Source: Maribacter ulvicola
Lineage (GTDB): Bacteria > Bacteroidota > Bacteroidia > Flavobacteriales > Flavobacteriaceae
Assembly: GCF_900155985.1 (NCBI RefSeq)
Contig: NZ_FTMA01000009.1
Coordinates: 62,001 to 126,000 of the forward strand
Length of the DNA: 64,000 bases
Reading direction: 5' to 3'
Below, piece by piece: positions 19,101 to 28,989 of this stretch. A program made the position numbers and the translations under genes. Under the pieces are notes generated by a model. That model ran no database searches and was not told where the DNA came from. It saw nothing but the letters and a program-made list of their open reading frames with translations. Numbering within the stretch: position 1 is the stretch's first letter; each line of letters starts with the position of its first letter.

Positions 19101-19108
19101 CAAATCTA
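19101..19108 (-). promoter_or_regulatory. -7 promoter element of the leu operon
   Basis: On the minus strand TAGATTTG, an exact TAnnTTTG match, about 22 bp before the leuC ATG. No clear -33 TTG at the usual spacing, so the promoter may be weak or activator-dependent. Confidence 0.4.
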
Positions 19109-19184
19109 TTAAAAACAGGGGTTTCTTGGAAATTAACACAATTGAAAATTACGATGTTCAACGGGAAATGTGTTAAAAATAAAA

Positions 19185-21290
19185 CTAACTAATATACGTC
19201 CAGATATTCTTGTGCTTAACTAATTGGGCATACATATGTCTAATAATTAGATTTTCTGGTTTGCTTAAAGATGGGTCTTCTTTTAGCAATTGTAATGCGT
19301 GGTATCGAGCAGATTTTAAAATGTCATTATCCTTTACAATATCGGCTATTTTAAGATTTAATAGTCCGCTTTGTTGCGTACCCATAATATCTCCGGGTCC
19401 ACGCAGTTTTAAATCCACTTCGGCTATTTCAAAGCCGTCATTGGTAGCAACCATGGTTTCAAGTCTAGTTTTGGCTTCTGTAGATAATTTATGGCTTGTC
19501 ATTAGGATACAAAAACTTTGATCTGCACCACGACCAACACGACCACGTAATTGGTGTAATTGAGATAGTCCAAAACGCTCCGCACTTTCAATAATCATTA
19601 CCGATGCATTTGGTACGTTAACACCAACTTCAATTACGGTGGTGGCTACCATAATTTGAGTTTCGCCTTGTACAAAACGGTTCATTTCAAACTCCTTGTC
19701 CGCCGGTTTCATTTGTCCATGAACAATTGAAATCTGATATTTTGGCTGTGGAAAATCACGAGCTATACTTTCATAGCCATCCATTAAATCTTTATAATCC
19801 ATTGCCTCAGATTCCTGAATTAATGGATAGACAACATATATCTGTCGTCCTTTATCAATCTCATCTCGTATAAAGCGAAAAACTTTTAATCGGTTAGCAT
19901 CATATCTATGTACAGTTTTAATGGGCTTACGACCAGGTGGTAATTCGTCAATTACAGAGATATCCAGATCACCGTATAAACTCATGGCTAAAGTTCTAGG
20001 TATAGGTGTTGCCGTCATTACCAGTATGTGTGGTGGAAACTCGTTTTTATGCCACAATTTAGAACGCTGGGCTACACCAAAACGGTGCTGCTCATCAATA
20101 ATTGCGATGCCTAAATTCTTGTATTTTACTTTATCTTCTAATAAGGCATGAGTACCTATTAAGATGTTTAGTTCTCCGTTTTCTAGTTGTTCATGAATAG
20201 GTTTGCGAGCCGATTTTTTGACGGAACCTGTTAATAGTGCGCAAGTAATCTCCGTTCCTTCCAGCAATTCAGAAATGCCTTGATAATGCTGATTGGCAAG
20301 AATTTCTGTGGGTGCCATTAAACACGCTTGAAATCCGTTATCTATTGCCAAAAGCATGGTCATTACCGCAACAATGGTTTTTCCCGAACCTACATCGCCC
20401 TGTAATAAACGGTTCATTTGGGCATTGCTTCCTAAATCTGATCGTATTTCTTTAATAACCCGTTTCTGTGCTCCGGTAAGCTCAAATGGTAATTTGTTGT
20501 TGTAAAAATCCTTGAAATATTCCCCGACCTCGCTAAATGGGAAACCCTTTATCTTTTTCTTTCGAGAAACGTTTTTGCCAATAAGTTGTAATTGAATATA
20601 AAAAAGTTCCTCAAACTTTAACCGCCATTGCGCTTTTGCCAATAATTCTTGACTTTTAGGAAAGTGAATATTGAACATGGCTTCGCTCTTGTTTATGAGC
20701 TTAAGATCATGCAGTAATTTATCCGAAAGACTTTCTGTAAATTTTCCGTTAATCTCAATAAAGAGCTGCTGCATCAATTTACTGATGACCTTATTGGTAA
20801 TACCCTTATTACTTAACTTTTCAGTGGATGGATATACAGGTTGCATGTACATCTTTGTGCCTTGTTCATGGGCTTTTAAAGGCTCCATATCTGGGTGGGG
20901 CATTGAAAAAGTGCCATTGTACCAATTGCATTTTCCAAAAATGACATAGGGTACATTTAGTTTTAAATTTTCCCGTAACCACTTCTGACCACGAAACCAA
21001 ACCAATTCTATTTCACCGGTATCATCTTTAAAACGGGCAACTAAACGCGATCCCTTTTTTTGTTCTACTGTTTTTAAGTGAACTACTTTACCAATTATCT
21101 GAACGTCCGCACTGCTACGTTGTAATTGACTTATTTTATAATATTGGGTTTTGTCAATGTATCTATTGGGGAAAAGATTCAGCAAATCTTGATAGGTATG
21201 CACCCCTAATTCTGATTTTAAGGTTTCGGCCCTGTTGGGGCCAACACCTTTTAAATACACAACGGGAGTTTGCAAGAAATTTGCGTTCAT
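19185..21290 (-). CDS. recG: ATP-dependent DNA helicase RecG
   Basis: Branched-DNA helicase that reverses stalled replication forks. 701 aa, as expected. N-terminal wedge/OB region (VYLKGVGPNRAETL; VQIIGKVVHLK), Walker A GDVGSGKT with Lys304, the DEQH box IIDEQHRFGVAQR, motif TATPIPRTLAM, and RecG motifs LRGRVGRG and GPGDIMGTQQSG. Stands alone after the leu operon, 105 bp upstream of leuC and on the same strand. Confidence 0.96.
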   Translation of the reverse strand: MNANFLQTPVVYLKGVGPNRAETLKSELGVHTYQDLLNLFPNRYIDKTQYYKISQLQRSSADVQIIGKVVHLKTVEQKKGSRLVARFKDDTGEIELVWFRGQKWLRENLKLNVPYVIFGKCNWYNGTFSMPHPDMEPLKAHEQGTKMYMQPVYPSTEKLSNKGITNKVISKLMQQLFIEINGKFTESLSDKLLHDLKLINKSEAMFNIHFPKSQELLAKAQWRLKFEELFYIQLQLIGKNVSRKKKIKGFPFSEVGEYFKDFYNNKLPFELTGAQKRVIKEIRSDLGSNAQMNRLLQGDVGSGKTIVAVMTMLLAIDNGFQACLMAPTEILANQHYQGISELLEGTEITCALLTGSVKKSARKPIHEQLENGELNILIGTHALLEDKVKYKNLGIAIIDEQHRFGVAQRSKLWHKNEFPPHILVMTATPIPRTLAMSLYGDLDISVIDELPPGRKPIKTVHRYDANRLKVFRFIRDEIDKGRQIYVVYPLIQESEAMDYKDLMDGYESIARDFPQPKYQISIVHGQMKPADKEFEMNRFVQGETQIMVATTVIEVGVNVPNASVMIIESAERFGLSQLHQLRGRVGRGADQSFCILMTSHKLSTEAKTRLETMVATNDGFEIAEVDLKLRGPGDIMGTQQSGLLNLKIADIVKDNDILKSARYHALQLLKEDPSLSKPENLIIRHMYAQLVKHKNIWTYIS

Positions 21291-21475
21291 GGCACTAAAA
21301 TAGGGATAAGCCCCTTAATCCCCAAAGAGGAAAATGTCATTACTGCTCTTGCAAATAATTTTCTATTGGTAACTTGCAAAATAAGTGTTGTTTAGCATTA
21401 TATTCAATTTAGGCTATGGTTAGGGTAGTGCTCTCCAAAATATTAAATTTGCTCTCTTACCTGTTTATATTTTCT

Positions 21476-23572
21476 ATGAAGAAATTAATTGTCACCCTAT
21501 TTTTATTCTTATCCATCTGCACTTTTGGACAACATCAAGATAAAGTAGATTTTATTAAAGCAAAGATTTACTTAGGTCCTTTACCAAAAGAGAAAAAAAT
21601 TAAAGGCGGAGTGGTCTATCGTTTTAATGTGTTACAAAATGTTGATTCCGTATTTTTTGATGCAAAGCATATGGATTTTTCAAAAGTAGAACTTGATGGG
21701 GAAAAAATAGATTTTACTGTCACGGAAAAGACAATTTCTATTAAACATAAGTTCAAAGAGGGTGAATCACATAAACTGATTATTGAGTATATAGCCAAGC
21801 CTAAACAAACGGTCTATTTCATAGGTTGGGATAATAATGTAGAAGACAATGAACAAACCTTGCCTGCCGGCAGGCAGGTCTGGACGCAAGGTCAAGGGAA
21901 GTATACCAGTCATTGGGTTCCTAGTTTTGATGACATGCAAGAAAAGGTAGAATTTGATCTTACAATAGAAGTCGATAAAAAATATCACGTAATTGCAAAT
22001 GGAAATCTGCTTTTAAAAATTGAAAAGGAAGAGGAAGAAGATGCTATTTGGTTATTTGATATGAAAGAACCAATGAGTAGCTATTTATTGGCATTTGCTA
22101 TAGGTAATTATGATAAACAGGTTTTAAAATCTGAAAGCGGCGTAACGATTGAAAATTACTATTACCCAAACGATAGCCTAAAAGTGGAGCCTACATACAG
22201 ATATACTAAAAAAATATTTGATTTTTTAGAAAGTGAAATAGGTGTGGCGTATCCATGGCAGAATTATAAACAGGTTCCTGTGCATGATTTTTTATATGCA
22301 GGTATGGAAAATACAAGCGCTACTTTTTTTTCTGACGCTTATGTAATTGATTCTACTTCATTTATAGATAGAAATTATGTGAATGTTAATGCGCATGAAT
22401 TGGCACATCAATGGTTTGGTAATTTGGTGACGGAAAAGAATAGTGAACACCATTGGTTACATGAGGGTTTTGCTACGTATTATGCATATTTGGCAGAAAA
22501 AGAAGTTTTTGGTGATGATTATTTTTATTGGAAGTTATTTGAAACTGCCAAGACACTGCATGAGATATCTGAAAAAGGGGAGGGGGAGAGCTTATTGAAC
22601 CCTAACGCTAGTAGTCTTACTTTTTATGAAAAAGGTGCTTGGGCTTTAGTTATTTTAAAGGATAAAATAGGTGAGGAAAAATTTAAGACCGGAATTCAAA
22701 AATATTTGAATACTTATCAGTTCCAAAATGTAACTGTTGGCGATTTTATCAATGTGATGGAGGAGGTTAGCAATAATGATTTAAATGAATTTAAAGCAAT
22801 TTGGTTAGATGGAGCTGTCTTCCCGATGGATGCTGCGAAGGCTTATTTAATAAAAAATAGTACTTCACATAAAATGTATTATGCTTTAAAAAATGACGAT
22901 TCTAAAACCTTTACAACAACGGATATCTTAAAGAACCCAGAACTGTCAAGTGAATTAAGGTTAGAATTGCTTCAGCAAAAAGGTGATTTTTCTGAATTAG
23001 AACTTTCTTCATTAATTGCAGATGATGATATAAGAATAAGGCAATTGGCAGCTAAAAAAGTAGGAGAGATTCCTAATAGTTTAAGAACGTCTATAAAACC
23101 TTTATTATTAGGGGATAGTTACATGACTACAGAACTAATGCTTTACAAACTATGGTCTAGTTTTGGTTTTGATAAAAACCTGTTTTTAGAAAAAACCAAG
23201 GATATTATTGGATTACCCAATAAGAATGTTCGTTTGCTTTGGCTGACATTGGCAATGTTTACTCCTGATTATAATCCTACAGAAAGTGTTTATTATCATC
23301 GTGAACTTGTTGGTTATACAAGTGCTATGTACAACCCAGAAGTAAGACAAACGGCTTTTCAGTATTTGTTTGAGATTCAAGCTTTAAATGCTGATGCCTA
23401 CGCTAATTTGATAAAGGCTACCAACCATCACTCATGGCAGTTTAGGAATTATGCAAGGCAACTTTTTGATACCTTGTGGAATAATGAAAATCAGAAAAAA
23501 GAAATTGAAAAGGTAGCAAATCAACTAAATTCATCAGATTTGCGTTATCTTAAAACGAAATTAAATTCATAA
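21476..23572 (+). CDS. M1-family metallo-aminopeptidase, exported
   Basis: Gluzincin aminopeptidase of about 698 aa. Signal peptide MKKLIVTLFLFLSICTFGQ, exopeptidase motif AGMENTSATFF, zinc motif H307-E-L-A-H311 with the third ligand Glu330 in WLHEGFATYY. A C-terminal helical repeat region follows. I start at ATG 21476 because it gives a standard signal peptide; ATG 21416 adds 20 residues before it. Residues 129-134 read LPAGRQ and are encoded by a GC-rich palindrome inserted in frame. The stop overlaps the next start (TAATG). Confidence 0.92.
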   Translation: MKKLIVTLFLFLSICTFGQHQDKVDFIKAKIYLGPLPKEKKIKGGVVYRFNVLQNVDSVFFDAKHMDFSKVELDGEKIDFTVTEKTISIKHKFKEGESHKLIIEYIAKPKQTVYFIGWDNNVEDNEQTLPAGRQVWTQGQGKYTSHWVPSFDDMQEKVEFDLTIEVDKKYHVIANGNLLLKIEKEEEEDAIWLFDMKEPMSSYLLAFAIGNYDKQVLKSESGVTIENYYYPNDSLKVEPTYRYTKKIFDFLESEIGVAYPWQNYKQVPVHDFLYAGMENTSATFFSDAYVIDSTSFIDRNYVNVNAHELAHQWFGNLVTEKNSEHHWLHEGFATYYAYLAEKEVFGDDYFYWKLFETAKTLHEISEKGEGESLLNPNASSLTFYEKGAWALVILKDKIGEEKFKTGIQKYLNTYQFQNVTVGDFINVMEEVSNNDLNEFKAIWLDGAVFPMDAAKAYLIKNSTSHKMYYALKNDDSKTFTTTDILKNPELSSELRLELLQQKGDFSELELSSLIADDDIRIRQLAAKKVGEIPNSLRTSIKPLLLGDSYMTTELMLYKLWSSFGFDKNLFLEKTKDIIGLPNKNVRLLWLTLAMFTPDYNPTESVYYHRELVGYTSAMYNPEVRQTAFQYLFEIQALNADAYANLIKATNHHSWQFRNYARQLFDTLWNNENQKKEIEKVANQLNSSDLRYLKTKLNS
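21859..21878. repeat. Palindromic repeat inside coding sequence (LPAGRQ type)
   Basis: Core TGCCTGCCGGCAGGCA (21861-21876) is a perfect 16-bp palindrome, extended to a 20-nt stem with one T-G wobble and a C-G pair. It is far richer in GC than its surroundings and encodes Leu-Pro-Ala-Gly-Arg-Gln within the M1 aminopeptidase. Proteins with LPAGRQ segments encoded by this palindrome are known to me from several Bacteroidota genomes; it acts like a short in-frame mobile repeat. Confidence 0.75.
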
Positions 23573-24486
23573 TGAAAGCATTAGTTATTTCTGGTGGTGG
23601 TAGTAAAGGAGCCTTTGCAGGTGGCGTTGCACAATACCTTATACAAGAAGAAGGAAGAAAGTATGATATTTTTGTAGGTACTTCTACCGGTAGTCTTCTG
23701 ATTTCTCATCTCGCTTTGGGGAAATTGGATAAAATCAAGGAAATTTACTCTAATGTCAATCAGAAAAGTATTTTCAATAACTGTCCGTTTTTAGTCAAAA
23801 ATATTCGTGGTAATGAAGAAATTTCAATAAACCATTGGAATGTTTTAAAAAACTTTATGGTCGGTAAAAAGACCTTTGGTGAAAGCGAAAATTTACGCAA
23901 ACTAATTGAAAACAGTTTAACCATTGAGGAATTTGAAACTCTTAAAAATGGTGACTCAGATGTTGTTATTACCGTTTCTAATTTATCCCTAAATCAGGTA
24001 GAGTATAAATCTATAAAAGATTGTACCTACGAAGATTATTGTGATTGGGTTTGGATTTCAGCAAATTACACACCATTTATGAGCTTGGTGCGTAAAAATT
24101 ATTGTGAATATGCCGATGGTGGCTTAGGTAGCATTGTACCAATAGAAGAGGCCATAAAAAGAGGGGCAACAGAAGTTGATGTTGTTGTTTTACATACCGA
24201 AGTAAATTATATGAATAGGGTGGCATCACGTAATCCCTTCGAGCTGATTACCACTATGATGAGTTTTATTTTGGATAGAATTGAGAACCAAAACATCAGA
24301 ATCGGAAAATTGGTTGCCAATCAAAAAAATGCAATCATCAACTTATTTTATACGCCTACAATTTTAACTACTAATTCATTAATTTTCGATAAGGCAAAAA
24401 TGACATTGTGGTGGAAGAGAGGTTACCTATATGCCAAGAATAAGAACGAAGAAACAAATCCTATTGAACCTAACGAGCATGAGTAA
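23572..24486 (+). CDS. Patatin-like phospholipase
   Basis: A 304-aa patatin-domain serine hydrolase with a Ser-Asp dyad. Oxyanion loop SGGGSKGAF (residues 7-15), nucleophile Ser38 in GTSTG, and catalytic Asp182 in YADGGLGS. Acts on acyl esters of lipids; cytosolic by sequence (no signal peptide). The ATG overlaps the stop of the aminopeptidase gene as TAATG, indicating translational coupling. Confidence 0.9.
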   Translation: MKALVISGGGSKGAFAGGVAQYLIQEEGRKYDIFVGTSTGSLLISHLALGKLDKIKEIYSNVNQKSIFNNCPFLVKNIRGNEEISINHWNVLKNFMVGKKTFGESENLRKLIENSLTIEEFETLKNGDSDVVITVSNLSLNQVEYKSIKDCTYEDYCDWVWISANYTPFMSLVRKNYCEYADGGLGSIVPIEEAIKRGATEVDVVVLHTEVNYMNRVASRNPFELITTMMSFILDRIENQNIRIGKLVANQKNAIINLFYTPTILTTNSLIFDKAKMTLWWKRGYLYAKNKNEETNPIEPNEHE

Positions 24487-24524
24487 AGCATTTTGTTCTG
24501 TTCCATTAGGGATGATATAAAATA

Positions 24525-24556
24525 AAAAATGCTTTCCATCTGGAAAGCATTTTTAT
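24525..24556. terminator. Bidirectional hairpin terminator
   Basis: AAAAATGCTTTCCA (24525-24538) and TGGAAAGCATTTTT (24541-24554), a perfect stem with a 2-nt spacer, between convergent patatin and the 24584-25102 gene. Confidence 0.85.
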
Positions 24557-24583
24557 ACTTCTTCTTCAGGCTAATTTAATCAC

Positions 24584-25102
24584 TTACCATAAATCACCAA
24601 TCTCTTTTTTTACAAAAGATAGGGCAGTGGCAGATGGTGAAGTTTTCTCCATAGTTTCATTTAAGATATCTTCTCTTAATTTATCTGCAGTGTCCGTATT
24701 ACTTAACGCTGCTTTCCTGATCATTTGGATTGTGGCACTTTTTGCGGCTTTAATAATATTCCAACATTCATCGGTCATGTAAATTTGCTGCGATAAATTA
24801 TGATCAAACTCAGTTTCAATACTTTTGATCAATAAATTTTCATATGCATTTTTGTCGTCACTCTGTGGAGCTACACGTACTACCAAGCTAGGTATTGCAA
24901 TGCGTTCTAAGAATAAAGCCATTCTTTCATAAGCTTGTAAACGAACCGGTAATGTGTCTTTTTGGGAATCTTTATGTAATAAAAAACGTCTTCTTCCTTC
25001 TTCATTATTGGTATGCATTCTAAAAAAATAGAAAGCTATGGCACCTGTAACTACTGAAGGTATTAAATACGCGAAAAGTTGAAAAATTTGGTCGGAGTTC
25101 AT
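24584..25102 (-). CDS. Conserved hypothetical membrane-anchored protein
   Basis: A 172-aa protein with one N-terminal transmembrane helix (about residues 8-27, FAYLIPSVVTGAIAFYFF) and a charged, mostly helical cytosolic part (RRRFLLHKDSQKDTLPVRLQ motif). I recognise the general pattern from flavobacterial genomes but no function. It lies 83 bp downstream of the OmpA-like gene on the same strand. Confidence 0.6.
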   Translation of the reverse strand: MNSDQIFQLFAYLIPSVVTGAIAFYFFRMHTNNEEGRRRFLLHKDSQKDTLPVRLQAYERMALFLERIAIPSLVVRVAPQSDDKNAYENLLIKSIETEFDHNLSQQIYMTDECWNIIKAAKSATIQMIRKAALSNTDTADKLREDILNETMEKTSPSATALSFVKKEIGDLW

Positions 25103-25185
25103 TTTTAAATTAGTTATTATTTACGAAACAAGAACGTCCAAATTTTTCAATTAGTATAGTGTATCATCGATGAAATACAAGTAAT

Positions 25186-25956
25186 TTAATTTTTGGCATC
25201 GCCCTTTGCCATATCATAAAATGCTTTATAATCTGGTTGAAACTTTATCTGTAATGATTCACGTAAGCCGCCATCTTGACCTATAGCAATAATGCGCTCT
25301 CCGTTAACTCCAAAATCTTTGATTAAAATACTGGCAATTGCAGCAGCTTGTTGCAGGGCAATATTCATTTCACCTGTGATGTTTAAACTAGCAACGGTAA
25401 TAACACTTGTAGGGTTGGCATTGGCGACTTTGGCCACATTTTCAATCCATGATCTAGATGCGCTAGAAGGCTCAACGCCAACACCATTGGTAAAGAAAAA
25501 ATCTAGCTTTTCTGAAATTACAACCGTACCATCTGTTACACCAACTTTGGCATTTTCACCTAATACCTGTTTAGAATTGGTCAATATTGCAACGGCAGTA
25601 GAATCATTACTTGCAACGGCATTAGTAACGCCTTTTAGCTGTTTTTCTTTTCGTTCCAAAGCAGCCATTGTCTTGTTGATGTTCTTTGAATTTTGACTTG
25701 ATAATGCGGCAAAACTATTTAAGTTTTTCAATAACGTGGCATTGGCATCTTGCAGTTCTGTAACTTGAGATTTATATTGTTCTGAACGTTGGTTCGCCAA
25801 TTTTTCGTTTCGTTGAGATGTGTTTACCATTCTTGAAATGGAATCAAGCTTGTATTTTAAATCTTGATTCTGCTCGATCAATTCACTTTTTTTCTGGGCT
25901 TGGATTGTACTAAATCCTAAAAGGAATAATGCTGAACATAAAAAAAATCGTTTCAT
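25186..25956 (-). CDS. Exported coiled-coil protein with degenerate OmpA-like C-terminal domain
   Basis: 256 aa: signal peptide (MKRFFLCSALFLLGFSTIQAQ), a coiled-coil region (about residues 22-115), then a domain collinear with the OmpA domain of the lipoprotein at 32135-32989. The usual peptidoglycan-binding motif GHTDN is replaced by ASLNITG, and the closing NRR arginines are absent, so canonical peptidoglycan binding is unlikely. There is also no lipobox Cys. Follows the FMN glutamate-synthase-like gene by 24 bp and probably shares its transcript. Confidence 0.65.
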   Translation of the reverse strand: MKRFFLCSALFLLGFSTIQAQKKSELIEQNQDLKYKLDSISRMVNTSQRNEKLANQRSEQYKSQVTELQDANATLLKNLNSFAALSSQNSKNINKTMAALERKEKQLKGVTNAVASNDSTAVAILTNSKQVLGENAKVGVTDGTVVISEKLDFFFTNGVGVEPSSASRSWIENVAKVANANPTSVITVASLNITGEMNIALQQAAAIASILIKDFGVNGERIIAIGQDGGLRESLQIKFQPDYKAFYDMAKGDAKN

Positions 25957-25980
25957 TGGAATATGCTTAAATAGGTTAAA

Positions 25981-27537
25981 TTAATTTCTGCCGCCAAGAT
26001 ACGAACAGTCTTTTAATTCTTGAACTCCTGTGAACGGTACTTTTGCTTTATTATATCCATAAGTGGAAGCTAAACTTTTATTTAAGTCATTATCATCAAC
26101 ATTTACCTGAACATCGTCCATAGTAAATTGACTTGGGTGTTCATAACCGGCAGCATGAGTGATTTCTAAAAATTCTTTTCTGAATGTATTAAAGTATTGT
26201 GCCAAACGATCAGATTTTAAAGGAATATCAATACCCTTTTGCAACCATTTATTTTGCGTGGCAATACCTGTAGGACACGTATTGTTATGGCATGCTTGTG
26301 CTTGTATGCAACCAATACTCATCATAGCTTCACGGGCAACGTTTATACAATCTACCCCCATGGCGAAAGCCATGGCGGCTTTCGCAGGAAAACCTAATTT
26401 ACCCGATCCTATAAAAACAATACGGTCAGTTAGATTTCTATTTAAGAACACTCTATATAGGCTGGAGAATCCGTAGACCCATGGCAAAGAAACGTGATCG
26501 GCAAATGATGGGGGAGCGGCACCTGTACCACCTTCACCACCATCTACGGTAATAAAATCTGGACCTCTTCCTGTTTCAAGCATTAAATCTGCCAATTCTT
26601 CCCATTGGTCTAATTTACCTATGGCTCCTTTAATGCCTACCGGTAAGCCTGTTTCTTCAGCAATATGCTCAATAAACGAAAGTAGTTCTTCTACATTTGA
26701 AAATGCTTTATGGGTTGCTGGTGATAATACATCTTTACCTATTTCTACACCTCTAATTTCGGCAAGCTCTGGAGTGATTTTTGCTCCTGGTAATACGCCT
26801 CCTTTTCCTGGTTTTGCTCCTTGGGACAATTTAATTTCTATGGCTTTTATGGAAGGATTGTCCGTTACTAGCTTCTTCATTTTTTCCATAGAAAAATTGC
26901 CGTCTGCCGTCCGTACACCAAAATAACCGGTACCAAAATGAAAGACGATGTCCCCACCGTGTTTATGGTAAGGAGAGAGTCCGCCTTCACCTGTATTATG
27001 GTAAGCTCCCGCTTTTTTTACACCTTTGTTCATGGCTTCCACAGCAGCTGCGGATAACGAGCCAAAACTCATGGCCGATACGTTCACAATGCTACTAGGT
27101 CTAAAAGGCTTTCTACGATTGTTATGCTGTCCCATTACCTTTGCACAAGGTAGAAAGTTGGGTGCTGCAATATTGGGGTGTCCTTCTGGAACCACATACC
27201 CCATCATTCTATTTTTTATGAAAATATGTTGATGCGCATACAAATCTCGGTCTGTGCCAAAACCTTCATAATTATTTTCCTTTTTAGCAGAAGCATAGAT
27301 CCAGCCTCTTTCTATCCTATTAAAAGGTAGCTCTTCTCTATTATTGGCAACAAAATATTGACGCATTTCCGGACCTATACTTTCTAGCCAATAACGCAAA
27401 TGGCCAACAACAGGGAAGTTATGCTTAATAGTATGTCGCTTCTGAATAAAAATATCATAGATAGCAACTATGAAAAGAAACAAAAAAATCCAAGTCCACC
27501 ATGGTAGACTTGGAATGGTATTGAAAAAATCGTTCAT
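25981..27537 (-). CDS. FMN-binding glutamate-synthase-domain protein, membrane-anchored
   Basis: 518 aa with an N-terminal transmembrane helix (WWTWIFLFLFIVAIYDIFI, about residues 14-32) followed by the FMN/3Fe-4S barrel of glutamate synthase large subunit (GGEGGTGAAPPSF; cysteine motif in SIGCIQAQACHNNTCPTG). It lacks the glutamine amidotransferase domain, so it is not a complete GOGAT; free-standing members of this family are of uncertain role. Starts 5 bp after the M20 amidohydrolase stop: the two are co-transcribed. Confidence 0.88.
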   Translation of the reverse strand: MNDFFNTIPSLPWWTWIFLFLFIVAIYDIFIQKRHTIKHNFPVVGHLRYWLESIGPEMRQYFVANNREELPFNRIERGWIYASAKKENNYEGFGTDRDLYAHQHIFIKNRMMGYVVPEGHPNIAAPNFLPCAKVMGQHNNRRKPFRPSSIVNVSAMSFGSLSAAAVEAMNKGVKKAGAYHNTGEGGLSPYHKHGGDIVFHFGTGYFGVRTADGNFSMEKMKKLVTDNPSIKAIEIKLSQGAKPGKGGVLPGAKITPELAEIRGVEIGKDVLSPATHKAFSNVEELLSFIEHIAEETGLPVGIKGAIGKLDQWEELADLMLETGRGPDFITVDGGEGGTGAAPPSFADHVSLPWVYGFSSLYRVFLNRNLTDRIVFIGSGKLGFPAKAAMAFAMGVDCINVAREAMMSIGCIQAQACHNNTCPTGIATQNKWLQKGIDIPLKSDRLAQYFNTFRKEFLEITHAAGYEHPSQFTMDDVQVNVDDNDLNKSLASTYGYNKAKVPFTGVQELKDCSYLGGRN

Positions 27538-27542
27538 TAAAA

Positions 27543-28853
27543 TTATCCTTTTGGTTTAATATCTAAAAGTGGCGTTTTATCGCTGTTCAAATAATCGATA
27601 CTCATTTCCGTTAGTGCCCTAACCCCTAAAAGTAGGTCACTATCATCAATTAAAAAATCTGGTGTGTGATGTGGAAATGATGCTGTATTCCCAGGAGTCA
27701 TTCCTCCTAAGAAAAAGAAGAATCCTGGAGCTTTTCTCTGAAAATAGGAGAAATCTTCTGCTCCGGTTACCGCTTTTTGTGTTTGTACATTTGCTTCACC
27801 AGCAACTCTTTTTATGGTAGGCAGCATCTGCTCTACTAATTCTGGATTGTTGTATGTTATATCTGTAGCATCTTTGATAACGCACGTAGCTTCACCGCCA
27901 TATGCCTTGGCAATATCGCGAACCATTTCTATCATTCGTTTATTGAGTTTATCTTTCATGTCATAATCCAAAGTCCTAATTGTACCGATCATCTCGGCTG
28001 ATTCTGGTATAATATTAAACCGGACGCCACTTTTGATTTTACCAACAGTAATTACCGCTGCTTCATTGGTAAGATTAGTTTCTCTACTGATAATTGTTTG
28101 TAGACCGTCTATAATTTTAGCGCTGATGAGAATTGGATCTACACCGGACCATGGTTGAGAACCATGAGATTGTTTTCCTTTAACATTGATGGTAAATTCT
28201 TGTGCTGCTGCCATAGTTCCGCCAGATTTGTAACGTATGGTTCCCACGGGAGTTTGAGAATTAATGTGAAGCCCAAAAATTGCATCTACTTTAGGGTTAT
28301 CCATAACTCCTTCTTTTACCATTAAAAGAGCACCGCCTTCTTCTCCTGGTGGTGGCCCTTCTTCTGCGGGTTGAAAGATAAACTTTACAGTTCCCTTAAT
28401 CTTATCTTTATTTTTGGACATTACTTCTGCAACGCCCATTAAAATGGCAGTATGCGTATCATGACCACAAGCGTGCATTACACCAACCTTTTCTCCCATG
28501 AACTCTGAAGTGACATTAGATTTGTAAGGTAAGTCGTTTCTTTCTGTTACAGGTAGTGCATCTATATCTGCTCTAAGTGCTACCACTTTACCTGGTTTAT
28601 CACCTTTTAAAAGCCCAACAACACCGGTATGTGCAACACCGGTCTGTACTTCAATACCTAATGACTTTAAGTGCTTTGCTATTTTTTCCGCTGTTTTAAA
28701 CTCACGGTTTCCCAACTCTGGATTCTGATGAATTTCTCTTCTCCAATCAACTACCTTACTTTCAATAGCTTTGTAGTCTTTTTCAAGATTTGGTCCTTGT
28801 GCCTGAACGGAAAATCCGAAAAGAACAAGGGTTAAAAAGCCTATTTTTCTCAT
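27543..28853 (-). CDS. M20-family amidohydrolase / peptidase, exported
   Basis: 436-aa M20D-type metallo-amidohydrolase (IAA-amino-acid hydrolase/hippurate hydrolase/carboxypeptidase group). Signal peptide MRKIGFLTLVLFGFSVQAQ; metal motifs HACGHDTHTAILMG and PAEEGPPPGEEGG; late His in the region FFFFLGGMTPGN. Probably cleaves N-acyl amino acids or peptides in the periplasm; substrate unknown. First gene of a run with the FMN protein and the OmpA-like protein. Confidence 0.9.
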   Translation of the reverse strand: MRKIGFLTLVLFGFSVQAQGPNLEKDYKAIESKVVDWRREIHQNPELGNREFKTAEKIAKHLKSLGIEVQTGVAHTGVVGLLKGDKPGKVVALRADIDALPVTERNDLPYKSNVTSEFMGEKVGVMHACGHDTHTAILMGVAEVMSKNKDKIKGTVKFIFQPAEEGPPPGEEGGALLMVKEGVMDNPKVDAIFGLHINSQTPVGTIRYKSGGTMAAAQEFTINVKGKQSHGSQPWSGVDPILISAKIIDGLQTIISRETNLTNEAAVITVGKIKSGVRFNIIPESAEMIGTIRTLDYDMKDKLNKRMIEMVRDIAKAYGGEATCVIKDATDITYNNPELVEQMLPTIKRVAGEANVQTQKAVTGAEDFSYFQRKAPGFFFFLGGMTPGNTASFPHHTPDFLIDDSDLLLGVRALTEMSIDYLNSDKTPLLDIKPKG

Positions 28854-28989
28854 AATCAGCGTTTAATGTTAGTTCATTCTAAGTGTTTTTGTTGATCATT
28901 AAGAATAAAATGTATCAACAGGTGTATTTTCTATGCGGAATTAAAGTTTAAATATATTCAAAATGAAAAGAAATACCATCTATTGTTCA

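Noticed and set aside
21416-21475. Longer N terminus of the M1 aminopeptidase
   Set aside because: A standard signal peptide begins at ATG 21476; the added 20 residues would bury it.
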